Source: an uncultured Prevotellaceae bacterium (lineage in GTDB: Bacteria > Bacteroidota > Bacteroidia > Bacteroidales > Muribaculaceae). Taken from it: a stretch of 5,642 nucleotides of DNA. Below, piece after piece: positions 1 through 5,642 of the stretch (position 1 is its first letter; each line of letters opens with the position of its first letter). Location of the stretch: NCBI GenBank assembly GCA_945645715.1, contig CALZFJ010000150.1, positions 1 through 5,642 of the forward strand. Direction: 5' to 3'. A program made the translations under genes and the position numbers. The notes under the pieces are model-generated. The model was not told the DNA's origin. It saw only the letters and a program-made list of their open reading frames with translations, and ran no database searches.

Positions 1-679
1 CATTGGTGAGCAGCGTGTTGAGCACCTCGCCCTCCACATAGAGCAGATCGTTCTGCATCTTGCTTAGGAGCGTTACGGCAGCCACCACAGGCATATTTTC
101 AAAGAGATTTTCTTCCCACGATTTGGCATCGATGTTACCGGCAGCTTTTTTCACCTTTGTGGAAAGCACGCGGCGAATGTTGCTGATTTGCGCAGTGTCG
201 GTGATGTGTGAGCAAGAGAAGTCGCTGTAGGCATCGATGCGCTTCTTCAGTTCCGGACCTTTGCCACTACCCGGAGCAAGCATCACCACGGCAGCCGATT
301 CAAGGTCGTCGAGGTTCTTTATATTATCTACGTTGGCATCGTCGCCGTCGGCGGCACGCACAATCTGCAGTTTCAGAGAGTCGATGAAGTTGTATAGTGA
401 GAGCGTCTGGCGGCGCACCTCCTGAGCCTTTTCAAGCCACACCCCACCTTTTTCGGGGTTTTTCTCGTTGAAGGCTTTCAGTTTTTCAAACAGCTGCACA
501 TTGCGCTCAGCCACAGTGCGGTTAGAGCGCTTCAAGCCATCTTCCACTTGGCTGAACCCGTTGAGCACGTCGCTCGACACATTCAGCGCAAGCATAGCCG
601 TGAGGACGATATACATAAGGTTTATCATCTTCTGGCGCGGCGACATGCGGCCTACTGTCTGATTATGAGCATTAGCCAT
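1..679 (-). CDS. porM: Type IX secretion motor protein PorM/GldM (3' partial)
   Basis: PorM/GldM is the motor shaft of the type IX secretion system: one inner-membrane helix followed by a long chain of periplasmic domains that carries PorL-driven motion to the PorK/PorN ring. I translated 226 codons from the ATG at 679-677; the reading frame stays open to the window edge, so more than half of a typical protein of about 500 residues is missing. The short cytoplasmic N-terminus contains MSPRQKMIN (residues 12-20), followed by one hydrophobic helix at about 21-37, as in GldM. Arg15 aligns with the conserved arginine (Arg9 in Flavobacterium GldM, from memory) near the membrane. The stretch WEENLFENMPVVAAVTLLSK (188-207) is a family hallmark in the first periplasmic domain. 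It starts 32 bp after porL, with no Shine-Dalgarno but an A-rich leader. The identification is firm; only the truncation limits it. Confidence 0.95.
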   Translation of the reverse strand, partial: MANAHNQTVGRMSPRQKMINLMYIVLTAMLALNVSSDVLNGFSQVEDGLKRSNRTVAERNVQLFEKLKAFNEKNPEKGGVWLEKAQEVRRQTLSLYNFIDSLKLQIVRAADGDDANVDNIKNLDDLESAAVVMLAPGSGKGPELKKRIDAYSDFSCSHITDTAQISNIRRVLSTKVKKAAGNIDAKSWEENLFENMPVVAAVTLLSKMQNDLLYVEGEVLNTLLTN

Positions 680-711
680 TTATTTCGTTGTTGATTATGG
701 GTTGTTGCAAA

Positions 712-1677
712 TTAGTCCTTTTTATCCTCGCTGAAGGCATCACCCGGCATCATGGGGCGATACATATTCACGGTCATAGCCTTCACCATGCGCTCATACA
801 CGCTGTTAAGCTGCTTCATGTTGTGTGCGAGCTTTTCGGTCTCGTCGCAATAGCTGGTGCTTTCGCGAGCCGATTTCTCGTACATGTCGCGAATGTCTTT
901 CAGTCCGCGGTTCACGCGGTCGATGCTGTCGAGCTGCGATGAAATGCTCTTGAGCTGAATCTCATAGATGGCATTCAAGCCGCTGATGTTGCGGTTGAGG
1001 CTATCCATTTGCTCCACATAGCCGGTAGAGCTGCGGGTGATGTTCTCGCTGTTGTCGGTTATGGCGCGGTAGCTACCAAGCAGCACGTCGGAAACCTGAT
1101 TGAGAGCCTCGGTAGTGGCACGCAGGCGTTCCATCTGCTCAGAGATTGCCGACATCTGGCTGAGATACTGCTGTGTGGCATCGGTCAGCTCAGCCATGCG
1201 TGAGAGCTGGTCGCTTGCCGCAGCCATCTTGGCAATGCTCTCGCTGAGGCTGCGCGAATCTTCCTCGGTGAGGTTGATGCCATCGGGAATGCCCACAGCC
1301 TGACGGGCTTGCTTATCAGTCACTACGATGCCGTCGCCTTTAGGCGCATCGCCGGTTCCGCCACCTATGATTATGCCGCCGCCACCGTTGAAGTCGGGGC
1401 GGTCTTCAGGGTCGTTGGTAGCAAGTACAGGGAAAACCTCCTCCCACTTGTATTCCTTAGCCGGACGGTCGAAGGCAGTGAGGATAAACATAAGCACCTC
1501 AGTTCCCATACCCACGCAGAGCAGGGTGTTGCCACCAGGCAGGTGAAGAATCTTGAAGAGTGCACCCCAGATTACGACTGCGGCACCTATACTGTAAGCG
1601 AAATTGAAGAAACGCTGTCCTTTTTCGCCCGAAAGGAATTTCTCTACTACGTTTTTATATCTTTTAATCTTGCCCAT
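712..1677 (-). CDS. porL: Type IX secretion motor stator PorL/GldL
   Basis: PorL/GldL is the inner-membrane partner of PorM; five copies surround two PorM helices and use the proton-motive force (known from GldLM structures). The 321-residue protein has two membrane helices at about 23-44 and 51-69, then a long cytoplasmic part. The first helix carries NFAYSIGAAVVIWGALFKI, a near-exact family signature. Lys42 aligns with the membrane lysine (Lys27) and Glu60 with the membrane glutamate (Glu49) of Flavobacterium GldL, as I recall it. Asp70 sits where that protein has Glu59. Residues 97-116 form a glycine-rich linker with GGGG and GGG runs. The rest (about 135-310) is helical and Gln/Ser/Leu-rich, probably coiled coil, ending in the NSVYERMVKAM motif common in Bacteroidales versions. 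The start at 1677 follows a very A-rich leader. Neighbours porK (78 bp upstream) and porM (32 bp downstream) support the call. Confidence 0.96.
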   Translation of the reverse strand: MGKIKRYKNVVEKFLSGEKGQRFFNFAYSIGAAVVIWGALFKILHLPGGNTLLCVGMGTEVLMFILTAFDRPAKEYKWEEVFPVLATNDPEDRPDFNGGGGIIIGGGTGDAPKGDGIVVTDKQARQAVGIPDGINLTEEDSRSLSESIAKMAAASDQLSRMAELTDATQQYLSQMSAISEQMERLRATTEALNQVSDVLLGSYRAITDNSENITRSSTGYVEQMDSLNRNISGLNAIYEIQLKSISSQLDSIDRVNRGLKDIRDMYEKSARESTSYCDETEKLAHNMKQLNSVYERMVKAMTVNMYRPMMPGDAFSEDKKD

Positions 1678-1737
1678 CTCGATTTGTGCAATTTGTTTTT
1701 TATATGTTTTGTTTTTTCAATTCTTGGCTTTGTCGGT
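1678..1737 (-). promoter_or_regulatory. A-rich leader upstream of porL
   Basis: On the minus strand the 50 or so bases before the porL ATG are very rich in A, with runs of 5-6 A broken by C or T (around 1685-1715), and contain no Shine-Dalgarno. A-rich, unstructured leaders are known to favour translation start in Bacteroidota. This is the longest and most A-rich junction inside the operon. It may boost PorL, which is needed in excess over PorM (5:2 in the GldLM motor). The boost is inference. Confidence 0.4.
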
Positions 1738-1755
1738 TGCCTTCAGCTCAAGGCA
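1738..1755 (-). other. Small hairpin just after the porK stop codon
   Basis: TGCCTT (1738-1743) and AAGGCA (1750-1755) form a perfect 6-bp stem with a 6-nt loop, starting at the base next to the porK stop codon (1758-1756). On the transcribed minus strand no T tract follows, so it is not a standard terminator. It could protect or separate the porK and porL parts of the mRNA, or mean nothing; a 6-bp stem can arise by chance. Confidence 0.4.
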
Positions 1756-3189
1756 TTATTTTCTTTTCTTTGATTTTGAGAAGCCCACCGACGAGCGCAC
1801 GCAGCGGAAGCCGATGTAGGAGCGTTGTTCGTTCTGATACTCCCACATGCGCAGGTCGCTTCGCACGTTGTGTGCGGCATCTTTCCATGAGCCACCGCGC
1901 ACAATCTTGCGGGTCATCTTGTAGGGGTCTTCCTTAGCGGCGTTGTAGCGATACTCGGGGTTGAGGTCGCTCGTCATCTTGTCGATGCTCTCGGTGAACG
2001 ATGTAGAAGTCCACTCGCTCACGTTTCCTGCCATATCATAAAGCCCGAAGTCGTTTGGCGAGTAGTTGCCGGCACGCGAAGTGATTATGTTGCCGTCTTT
2101 CACGTAGTTGCCCTCCATAGGCTTGAGGTTGGCATAGAAGCAGCCTTCCTTCTCCTCCATAGGCAGCTCGCCGCTCCAGGGATATTTGTTTTCATCTTTT
2201 CCGGCGCGTGCAGCATATTCCCACTCAGCCTCGGTGGGGAGGCGGTAAGGCTCTACATACACGCCCTGCTTGCCAAGCGAGCGACGCAGATACTCGGTGC
2301 GCCAAGCGCAGAAAGCGTTAGCCTGCTCCCAGCTCACTCCCACCACCGGGTAGTCGTTGTAACCGGCGTGAGAGAAGTACATGCGCACGTATTTCTCATT
2401 ATAGGCATTTTCAAAGTCGTTCACCCAGCAGGTTGTGTCGGGATAGACGTTGACGATCGAGGTGGTGAGGAAGTCGTAGTCGCCGGTGAGAGCGCGAGTA
2501 ACGGTCTCGCGGCGAATGCGGCCTTCATCATCAATGTAGGCAGTATCTTTCGATATTGTAGGGAGTTCGGTTTTCACCTCGTGGTCGGTGTTATAGTCGC
2601 GACGGGTGGCATCGAGGCGGTTCTTGCGCTTCACAGCCTCGGTCATGTTATATACCTCATAGCGATAAATCATCTGCTCGGGGTCAAGCTCACGCACACC
2701 GGTGATAGGGTTGGTGCGATACACGCTCTCAATGGCGCGTGCCTCGTCCTCGCTCGGGTTTTTCCAAGGAATAGCCTTGTTCCAGTTGAGGCGCGGTGTG
2801 ATAGGATTGCCCTCCTTGTCTTCCTCAATCTTGAAAGCTTCGTTGCCGCCGTATGCAGGGTCGGCAAGGCGCTCGCGAATGATAGAGTCGCGCACCCAGT
2901 AGAGGAACTGCTTATACTTGGAGTTGGTGATTTCAGTTTCGTCCATCCAGAAGGCATCAACCGAGATGCCGCGAGCCGATGCTTCGATACCCCACACCGA
3001 GTCGTTTTCGGCAGGACCCACTTTCATTGAGCCGCGGTCGATAAGCACCATACCGTAGGGCGTAGGCTCTTGCCACGCCACACCGCCTACACCGGTGACT
3101 TCGCCGCCACCGCTGCTCATGCTACTTTTTGGCGACATACACGACATCACCGCAAGTGCAAGGGAAATATAAATAATCGTTTTTTTCAT
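1756..3189 (-). CDS. porK: Type IX secretion ring lipoprotein PorK/GldK
   Basis: PorK/GldK is an outer-membrane-anchored lipoprotein that, with PorN, forms the periplasmic ring of the type IX system. The 477-residue protein opens with a lipoprotein signal peptide: KK at 2-3, a hydrophobic stretch 4-15, and the lipobox V-M-S-C with lipidated Cys17. An FGE-sulfatase (formylglycine-generating enzyme) fold follows: PYGMVLIDRG (44-53), DETEITNSKYKQF (83-95), PVVGVSWEQANAFCAWR (281-297), YRLPTEAEWEYAARAG (315-330), NDFGLYDMAGNVSEW (379-393), RGGSWKDAAHNVR (431-443) and GFRCVR (460-465). A long charged insert (about 100-275) separates the first blocks, as in other GldK/PorK proteins. The paired catalytic cysteines of true FGE enzymes, expected after RGGSW, are absent, so it is structural rather than enzymatic. 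The start at 3189 is fixed by the signal peptide. It lies 4 bp after porP, so translational coupling is likely. Confidence 0.96.
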   Translation of the reverse strand: MKKTIIYISLALAVMSCMSPKSSMSSGGGEVTGVGGVAWQEPTPYGMVLIDRGSMKVGPAENDSVWGIEASARGISVDAFWMDETEITNSKYKQFLYWVRDSIIRERLADPAYGGNEAFKIEEDKEGNPITPRLNWNKAIPWKNPSEDEARAIESVYRTNPITGVRELDPEQMIYRYEVYNMTEAVKRKNRLDATRRDYNTDHEVKTELPTISKDTAYIDDEGRIRRETVTRALTGDYDFLTTSIVNVYPDTTCWVNDFENAYNEKYVRMYFSHAGYNDYPVVGVSWEQANAFCAWRTEYLRRSLGKQGVYVEPYRLPTEAEWEYAARAGKDENKYPWSGELPMEEKEGCFYANLKPMEGNYVKDGNIITSRAGNYSPNDFGLYDMAGNVSEWTSTSFTESIDKMTSDLNPEYRYNAAKEDPYKMTRKIVRGGSWKDAAHNVRSDLRMWEYQNEQRSYIGFRCVRSSVGFSKSKKRK

Positions 3190-3193
3190 ATAT

Positions 3194-4198
3194 CTACATT
3201 ATACGAATACTCTTATGCTTGTTTTTATTCTTTTCGCCCATATTGAGCTTTATGTTGTAGCGCAAAAACACTTCGTGGCTGCCACTGCTGCCGCCCGATA
3301 CCTTTGAAGTGGGGTAGTCGTAGGCATAGCCAAGGAAGAAATTCTTCAGCTCGGCACCAATCATGAGCGACACTGCATCGTTCCAGCGATAGGCTACACC
3401 TCCCGAGAGGAACTTGTTGTAGCGTAAGCGTGCCGTGGCTTCGCCCACAAACGAGGTGCCGTCGGTCTTGAGCAACATAGATGGCTGCACTTCAAATAAC
3501 GTATTTTTTATGGGAATATTGCCACCCGCCATAAAATAATAGCTTCGTGCAGTGTTGAATTCATATTGTTTCTCTTCCTCATTCTTGTCCTTCATTGTGA
3601 TGGTGGGAGCTGTGAGGTGTGTGGCTGAGAGTGAAGCCCAGAAGAGCTTGTGTGTATAGACGATACCTGCGCCGAAGTCGATGGCTGTGCCGTTGATGTC
3701 GGTGCGGGGAATACCGTCGTCGGTTCCCTCGTGGTAGTCGTCGTCATCGGGGATATATGCTTCAGTTCCTTTGAAAGACTGGCTCATCAGTCCGAATTGC
3801 AAGCCAATGCTCAATTCTCCTTTCAGCACTTTGAGCTTGAAAGCTCCTTGCAAGGCTGCATTGAGGGTGCTGTAGAGTCCGGCACTTTCCTGCATTACCA
3901 CAACTCCGGCACCTATGCGCTTGCCAAACACCTTGAATGGGCTGTCGGCAAGTCCAAAAAACTCCTTCGGAGCCTTTGGTATTCCCACCCATTGCAGGCG
4001 GCTGGCAGCGGTGATGCGAATGTAGTCGCTGTTTCCCACTGCACCGGGGCTGTAGTAAGTGGGCATAGCCCAATATTGTGTGAGCTGGGCATCGGTCTGA
4101 GCGTTTGCAGCCATTGTCGCAAGCAAAGCGCACAGCACTATTGCCATGCTGCGTGCCGTGATTGCCACTTTGGTGATATTTTGGAAGAATACGCTCAT
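3194..4198 (-). CDS. porP: PorP/SprF-family type IX outer-membrane protein
   Basis: PorP is a beta-barrel outer-membrane protein of the type IX system that associates with the PorK/PorN ring. The 334-residue product has a long signal peptide: basic residues Lys10 and Arg16, hydrophobic core 18-31, and likely cleavage at ANA|Q (33/34). The later Met18 would remove the basic residues, so the start at 4198 is preferred. Mature residues 38-55 (QLTQYW...YYSPGAVG) match the N-terminal PorP/SprF block, with SPG replacing the usual NPA. An acidic loop follows at 150-167 with DDDD (151-154), Asp160, Asp161 and Asp167; it could bind Ca2+, which is inference. Alternating hydrophobic strands continue to GYAYDYPTSK and GSHEVFLRYNIKL near the C-terminus, both typical of the family, and a basic tail ends the protein. 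It follows porT by 46 bp and precedes porK by 4 bp. The classic porP-porK order separates it from SprF paralogues found elsewhere. Confidence 0.93.
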   Translation of the reverse strand: MSVFFQNITKVAITARSMAIVLCALLATMAANAQTDAQLTQYWAMPTYYSPGAVGNSDYIRITAASRLQWVGIPKAPKEFFGLADSPFKVFGKRIGAGVVVMQESAGLYSTLNAALQGAFKLKVLKGELSIGLQFGLMSQSFKGTEAYIPDDDDYHEGTDDGIPRTDINGTAIDFGAGIVYTHKLFWASLSATHLTAPTITMKDKNEEEKQYEFNTARSYYFMAGGNIPIKNTLFEVQPSMLLKTDGTSFVGEATARLRYNKFLSGGVAYRWNDAVSLMIGAELKNFFLGYAYDYPTSKVSGGSSGSHEVFLRYNIKLNMGEKNKNKHKSIRIM

Positions 4199-4244
4199 TC
4201 TCTATTGTCAGTCAGTTATTTGTCGCTATTTCATTTTCAGTCGG

Positions 4245-4967
4245 TCACTCGAAGTAGAATGTTACCACCACCATATTCGATGTCACTTTGCCGAGCGAAT
4301 TGGTGTATTTCAGTTTCTCGGGATCGTCGCTCAAGTCGGGACGGTTGCGTTTCAGCAAGTCCTTCAGACCGAAGCAGAATTTCACCTCGGGGCAGAACTT
4401 GAAGAAGGGCATATAGAAATCGCAGCCGAAGCCTAATGAAAGCATAAAGTCGCCATTATTGAGCAAAATCTGCTCGCTGCGCTTCTTCGACACGTCGAAC
4501 ACGCCCATCACACCGCCAAGCAGATAGGGGCGAAGGTTGCGGTGACGCTGGGCCGAATATTTCAGCTCCACCGGCAGCACCACATAGTTGCTCTTCACAT
4601 TTTGGGTTTCAACCACATCGTTAGCTGCATCGCGGAAGTGAATGTTCTTGTTGCCGAAGTACATGCCGGGCGAGAAGCGCAGGTTGAAGTAGGTGGAGAG
4701 GCGCAGATCGGCAAGCACATTCACACAGAAGCCCGGAGAGTGAGCCGGCACCTCGGCAAACCATGCTTCCCCGTTCTCGGTGATGAAGCCGTTGTTTTGC
4801 AATTTCAGATCCTGGAAGTGAAATCCCACTGAGAATCCGAAATGAAGCCGCTTCAAGTCGGCATAAGGGCGGTTCAGAATTTTGTCGTTATCCTGAGCCG
4901 CAGCCACGAGGCAGAGTACAGCGCACACTGCCGCGAGTAGATGTCTTCTATGTTTCAACAATATCAT
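4245..4967 (-). CDS. porT: Type IX secretion outer-membrane protein PorT
   Basis: PorT (SprT in gliding bacteria) is an outer-membrane beta-barrel protein required for type IX secretion; its exact mechanical role is not settled. From the ATG at 4967 the product is 240 residues. The signal peptide has basic residues at 5-8 (KHRR), a hydrophobic core 10-21, and probable cleavage at AAA|Q (24/25). An upstream in-frame start at 5075 would add 36 charged residues before the signal peptide and run to the upstream terminator, so I reject it. The block RPYAD (33-37) followed by LHFGFSVGFHFQDL (41-54) is the characteristic PorT N-terminus. Later come strand-like segments such as YVVLPVELKYS (128-138), RPYLLGGV (146-153) and a terminal VVVTFYFE (233-240), fitting a small barrel. 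Mature cysteines are at 81, 182, 192 and 198. It heads the porT-porP-porK-porL-porM run and follows the upstream gene's terminator. Confidence 0.92.
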   Translation of the reverse strand: MILLKHRRHLLAAVCAVLCLVAAAQDNDKILNRPYADLKRLHFGFSVGFHFQDLKLQNNGFITENGEAWFAEVPAHSPGFCVNVLADLRLSTYFNLRFSPGMYFGNKNIHFRDAANDVVETQNVKSNYVVLPVELKYSAQRHRNLRPYLLGGVMGVFDVSKKRSEQILLNNGDFMLSLGFGCDFYMPFFKFCPEVKFCFGLKDLLKRNRPDLSDDPEKLKYTNSLGKVTSNMVVVTFYFE

Positions 4968-5076
4968 TATCTCTAATAACGCACTATCTTGGCGTTTTAT
5001 TGCATTTTCCCGTAAATTCTTTGTGCCGGTAGCCGACGAAAGTGGCGTCAGCCTGATTTTACGGGGAATGTGCACG
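4968..5076 (-). promoter_or_regulatory. Leader/promoter region of the porT-porPKLM operon
   Basis: This is the only stretch between the upstream terminator and the porT start, so the T9SS operon promoter should lie here (inference from layout). I looked for the Bacteroidota pattern (TTTG near -33, TAnnTTTG near -7) and found no convincing copy; the nearest are weak, such as TAGTGCG at about 4988-4982. That would fit a promoter for an alternative sigma factor: in Porphyromonas gingivalis the PorX/PorY system and the ECF factor SigP control por genes. The region also holds the inverted repeat listed separately. There is no Shine-Dalgarno before porT; the leader ends in AT-rich sequence. Confidence 0.45.
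5001..5074. repeat. Imperfect inverted repeat upstream of porT
   Basis: The left arm TGCATTTTCCCGTAAA (5001-5016) is matched by a right arm at 5058-5074 whose reverse complement is TGCACATTCCCCGTAAA. Eight inner bases (CCCGTAAA) and the outer TGCA pair perfectly, separated by a short imperfect part. The arms are 41 bases apart and enclose a small GACG/CGTC hairpin (5035-5038 with 5046-5049). The right arm begins three bases beyond the upstream terminator's T tract. It matches no riboswitch, tRNA or RNA family that I recognise. Confidence 0.5.
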
Positions 5077-5112
5077 AAAAAGGGCAGCCTGCCACATGGT
5101 ATGCTGCCCCTT
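5077..5112 (-). terminator. Rho-independent terminator after the batE-like gene
   Basis: Read on the minus strand this is AAG + GGGCAGC, a 14-nt loop, then GCTGCCC followed by TTTTT. The core stem is 7 perfect GC-rich pairs (5103-5109 with 5082-5088), extended by one G-U wobble (5110/5081) and two A-U pairs (5111-5112 with 5079-5080). The T tract is at 5081-5077. It lies 46 bp past the batE-like stop. On the plus strand the wobble becomes an A-C mismatch and the stem is not followed by a T tract, so it works in one direction. It marks the border between the upstream unit and the T9SS operon. Confidence 0.85.
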
Positions 5113-5158
5113 CTGTATCACTGTAAATATGCCTATCGGCATTTTGGGTGCTTGTCTT

Positions 5159-5642
5159 TTATATGTGCTCTACGTCGGTTGATCGTATCCATGCGCGGTG
5201 CTGGTCGTCGGCTTTAACATCGAGCCACATAATCACTTCGCCATCGACAGCTCCTTGAACAGAATCCACGATTTCCACTTTCGTGCCCTCGCTGAGCATG
5301 AAAGCCTCCTCGCTCTTGTCCTTAGGGACACGCGGAGAGGTGCTGAGCGTTGCCGAAGGAATGGTGACTATTGCATAGCTCTTGTTTACGGCGATTGAGT
5401 GGGTGTAGAATGCGCAGATATTGCTCACAATCGACACCAGAAGAAGCACACCGCCACCGAAGAAACCTATTTTGCGAAGGATTACGGCTTCGGCAAAGAT
5501 ATACACGAGCACAGCCACAAGCAGCAGAATGAAAGATGCAATGCCAAGTTGAGCCCATGTGTCGCTTGCAATGCTGCGCACGAAGCCGCCTATGGTGTCG
5601 CTCACAAAAGATGAGCCGCGGTCGATTTTCAGTTGCAATTTG
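5159..5642 (-). CDS. batE: BatE-like protein, C-terminal part (5' partial)
   Basis: This is the end of a BatE-like protein from the Bacteroides aerotolerance (Bat) gene set; Bat proteins are linked to oxygen or stress tolerance, but their biochemistry is unclear. The frame is open through the window end. A TTG at 5638 is most likely an internal leucine codon rather than a start, because full BatE proteins carry TPR repeats before this part. The 160 visible residues show two membrane helices (from about WAQLGIASFILLLVAVLV and from FFGGGVLLLVSIVSNICAF), then a bacterial SH3-like domain with LSEGTKVEIVDSV and a closing WIRSTDVEHI, where the tryptophan and DVE ending are typical. TPR repeats and the rest of the bat operon would lie outside the window. 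A terminator follows 46 bp after the stop, so it belongs to a different transcript from porT. Another TPR/SH3 membrane protein is possible. Confidence 0.72.
   Translation of the reverse strand, partial: KLQLKIDRGSSFVSDTIGGFVRSIASDTWAQLGIASFILLLVAVLVYIFAEAVILRKIGFFGGGVLLLVSIVSNICAFYTHSIAVNKSYAIVTIPSATLSTSPRVPKDKSEEAFMLSEGTKVEIVDSVQGAVDGEVIMWLDVKADDQHRAWIRSTDVEHI

Noticed and set aside
1309..1773. 154-codon plus-strand frame ending in a hydrophobic segment
   Set aside because: It is antisense to porL and the porK-porL gap; the hydrophobic end comes from the reverse of the A-rich leader, which reads as Phe/Leu codons.
1738..1775. Plus-strand hairpin with T-rich tail resembling a terminator
   Set aside because: The tail is the reverse of the Lys-rich C-terminal codons of porK, and no plus-strand gene ends there.
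2368..3030. 220-codon open frame on the plus strand
   Set aside because: It lies wholly antisense to porK, a well-supported gene, and its translation shows no domain I recognise; it is explained by the codon pattern of the opposite strand.
3650..4402. 250-codon open frame on the plus strand
   Set aside because: It is antisense to porP and the end of porT, crosses their boundary, and has low-complexity valine and cysteine/histidine-rich sequence with no family match.
5001..5074. tRNA or known riboswitch in the porT leader, prompted by the 74-base length and paired ends
   Set aside because: There is no TTCGA-type T-loop, anticodon stem or conserved riboswitch core that I can recognise.
4968..5075. 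N-terminal extension of PorT from an ATG at 5075
   Set aside because: It would put 36 mostly polar, charged residues before a clear signal peptide and start at the edge of the upstream terminator; the ATG at 4967 gives a normal exported protein.
5636..5638. TTG start for a short SH3/membrane protein
   Set aside because: The frame stays open to the window edge and BatE proteins have a longer N-terminal part, so the TTG is most likely an internal leucine codon.

Overview
The window is a piece of a Bacteroidales chromosome carrying most of a type IX secretion system (T9SS, Por/Gld) core operon. All recognisable genes lie on the minus strand. The assignment rests on a contiguous set of Bacteroidota-specific proteins (PorT, PorP, PorK, PorL, PorM) and a BatE-like protein. 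Starts lack clear Shine-Dalgarno sites and several have A-rich leaders, as is usual in this phylum. The moderate GC content and protein style suggest a gut or oral lineage, perhaps Muribaculaceae or Prevotella-like. That placement is a guess from sequence feel, not a measurement.

In transcription order, from high to low coordinates: (1) 5642-5159 is the C-terminal end of a BatE-like membrane protein (two membrane helices plus an SH3-like domain), whose 5' end lies outside the window. (2) 5112-5077 is a convincing intrinsic terminator that closes this upstream unit. (3) About 5076-4968 is a leader with an imperfect inverted repeat and no promoter I can call with confidence. (4) 4967-4245 is porT, an outer-membrane beta-barrel protein. 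(5) 4198-3194 is porP, a PorP/SprF-family outer-membrane protein. (6) 3189-1756 is porK, a lipoprotein with an FGE-sulfatase-like fold. (7) 1677-712 is porL, the inner-membrane motor stator. (8) 679-1 is porM, the periplasm-spanning motor shaft, cut by the window edge after 226 codons. porN would be expected next, outside the window.

Together, PorL and PorM form the proton-driven inner-membrane motor. PorM crosses the periplasm to the PorK(/PorN) ring under the outer membrane. PorP and PorT are outer-membrane components of the same machine. Spacing from porT to porM is 46, 4, 78 and 32 bp, which fits one operon. The least ordinary points are the linkage of porT to porPKLM, the inverted repeat before porT, the porK-porL junction (hairpin plus A-rich leader), and some residue-level features of PorL. 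I see no mobile element, CRISPR, tRNA or rRNA. No entirely new system is evident. No stretch over 300 bases lacks a gene.
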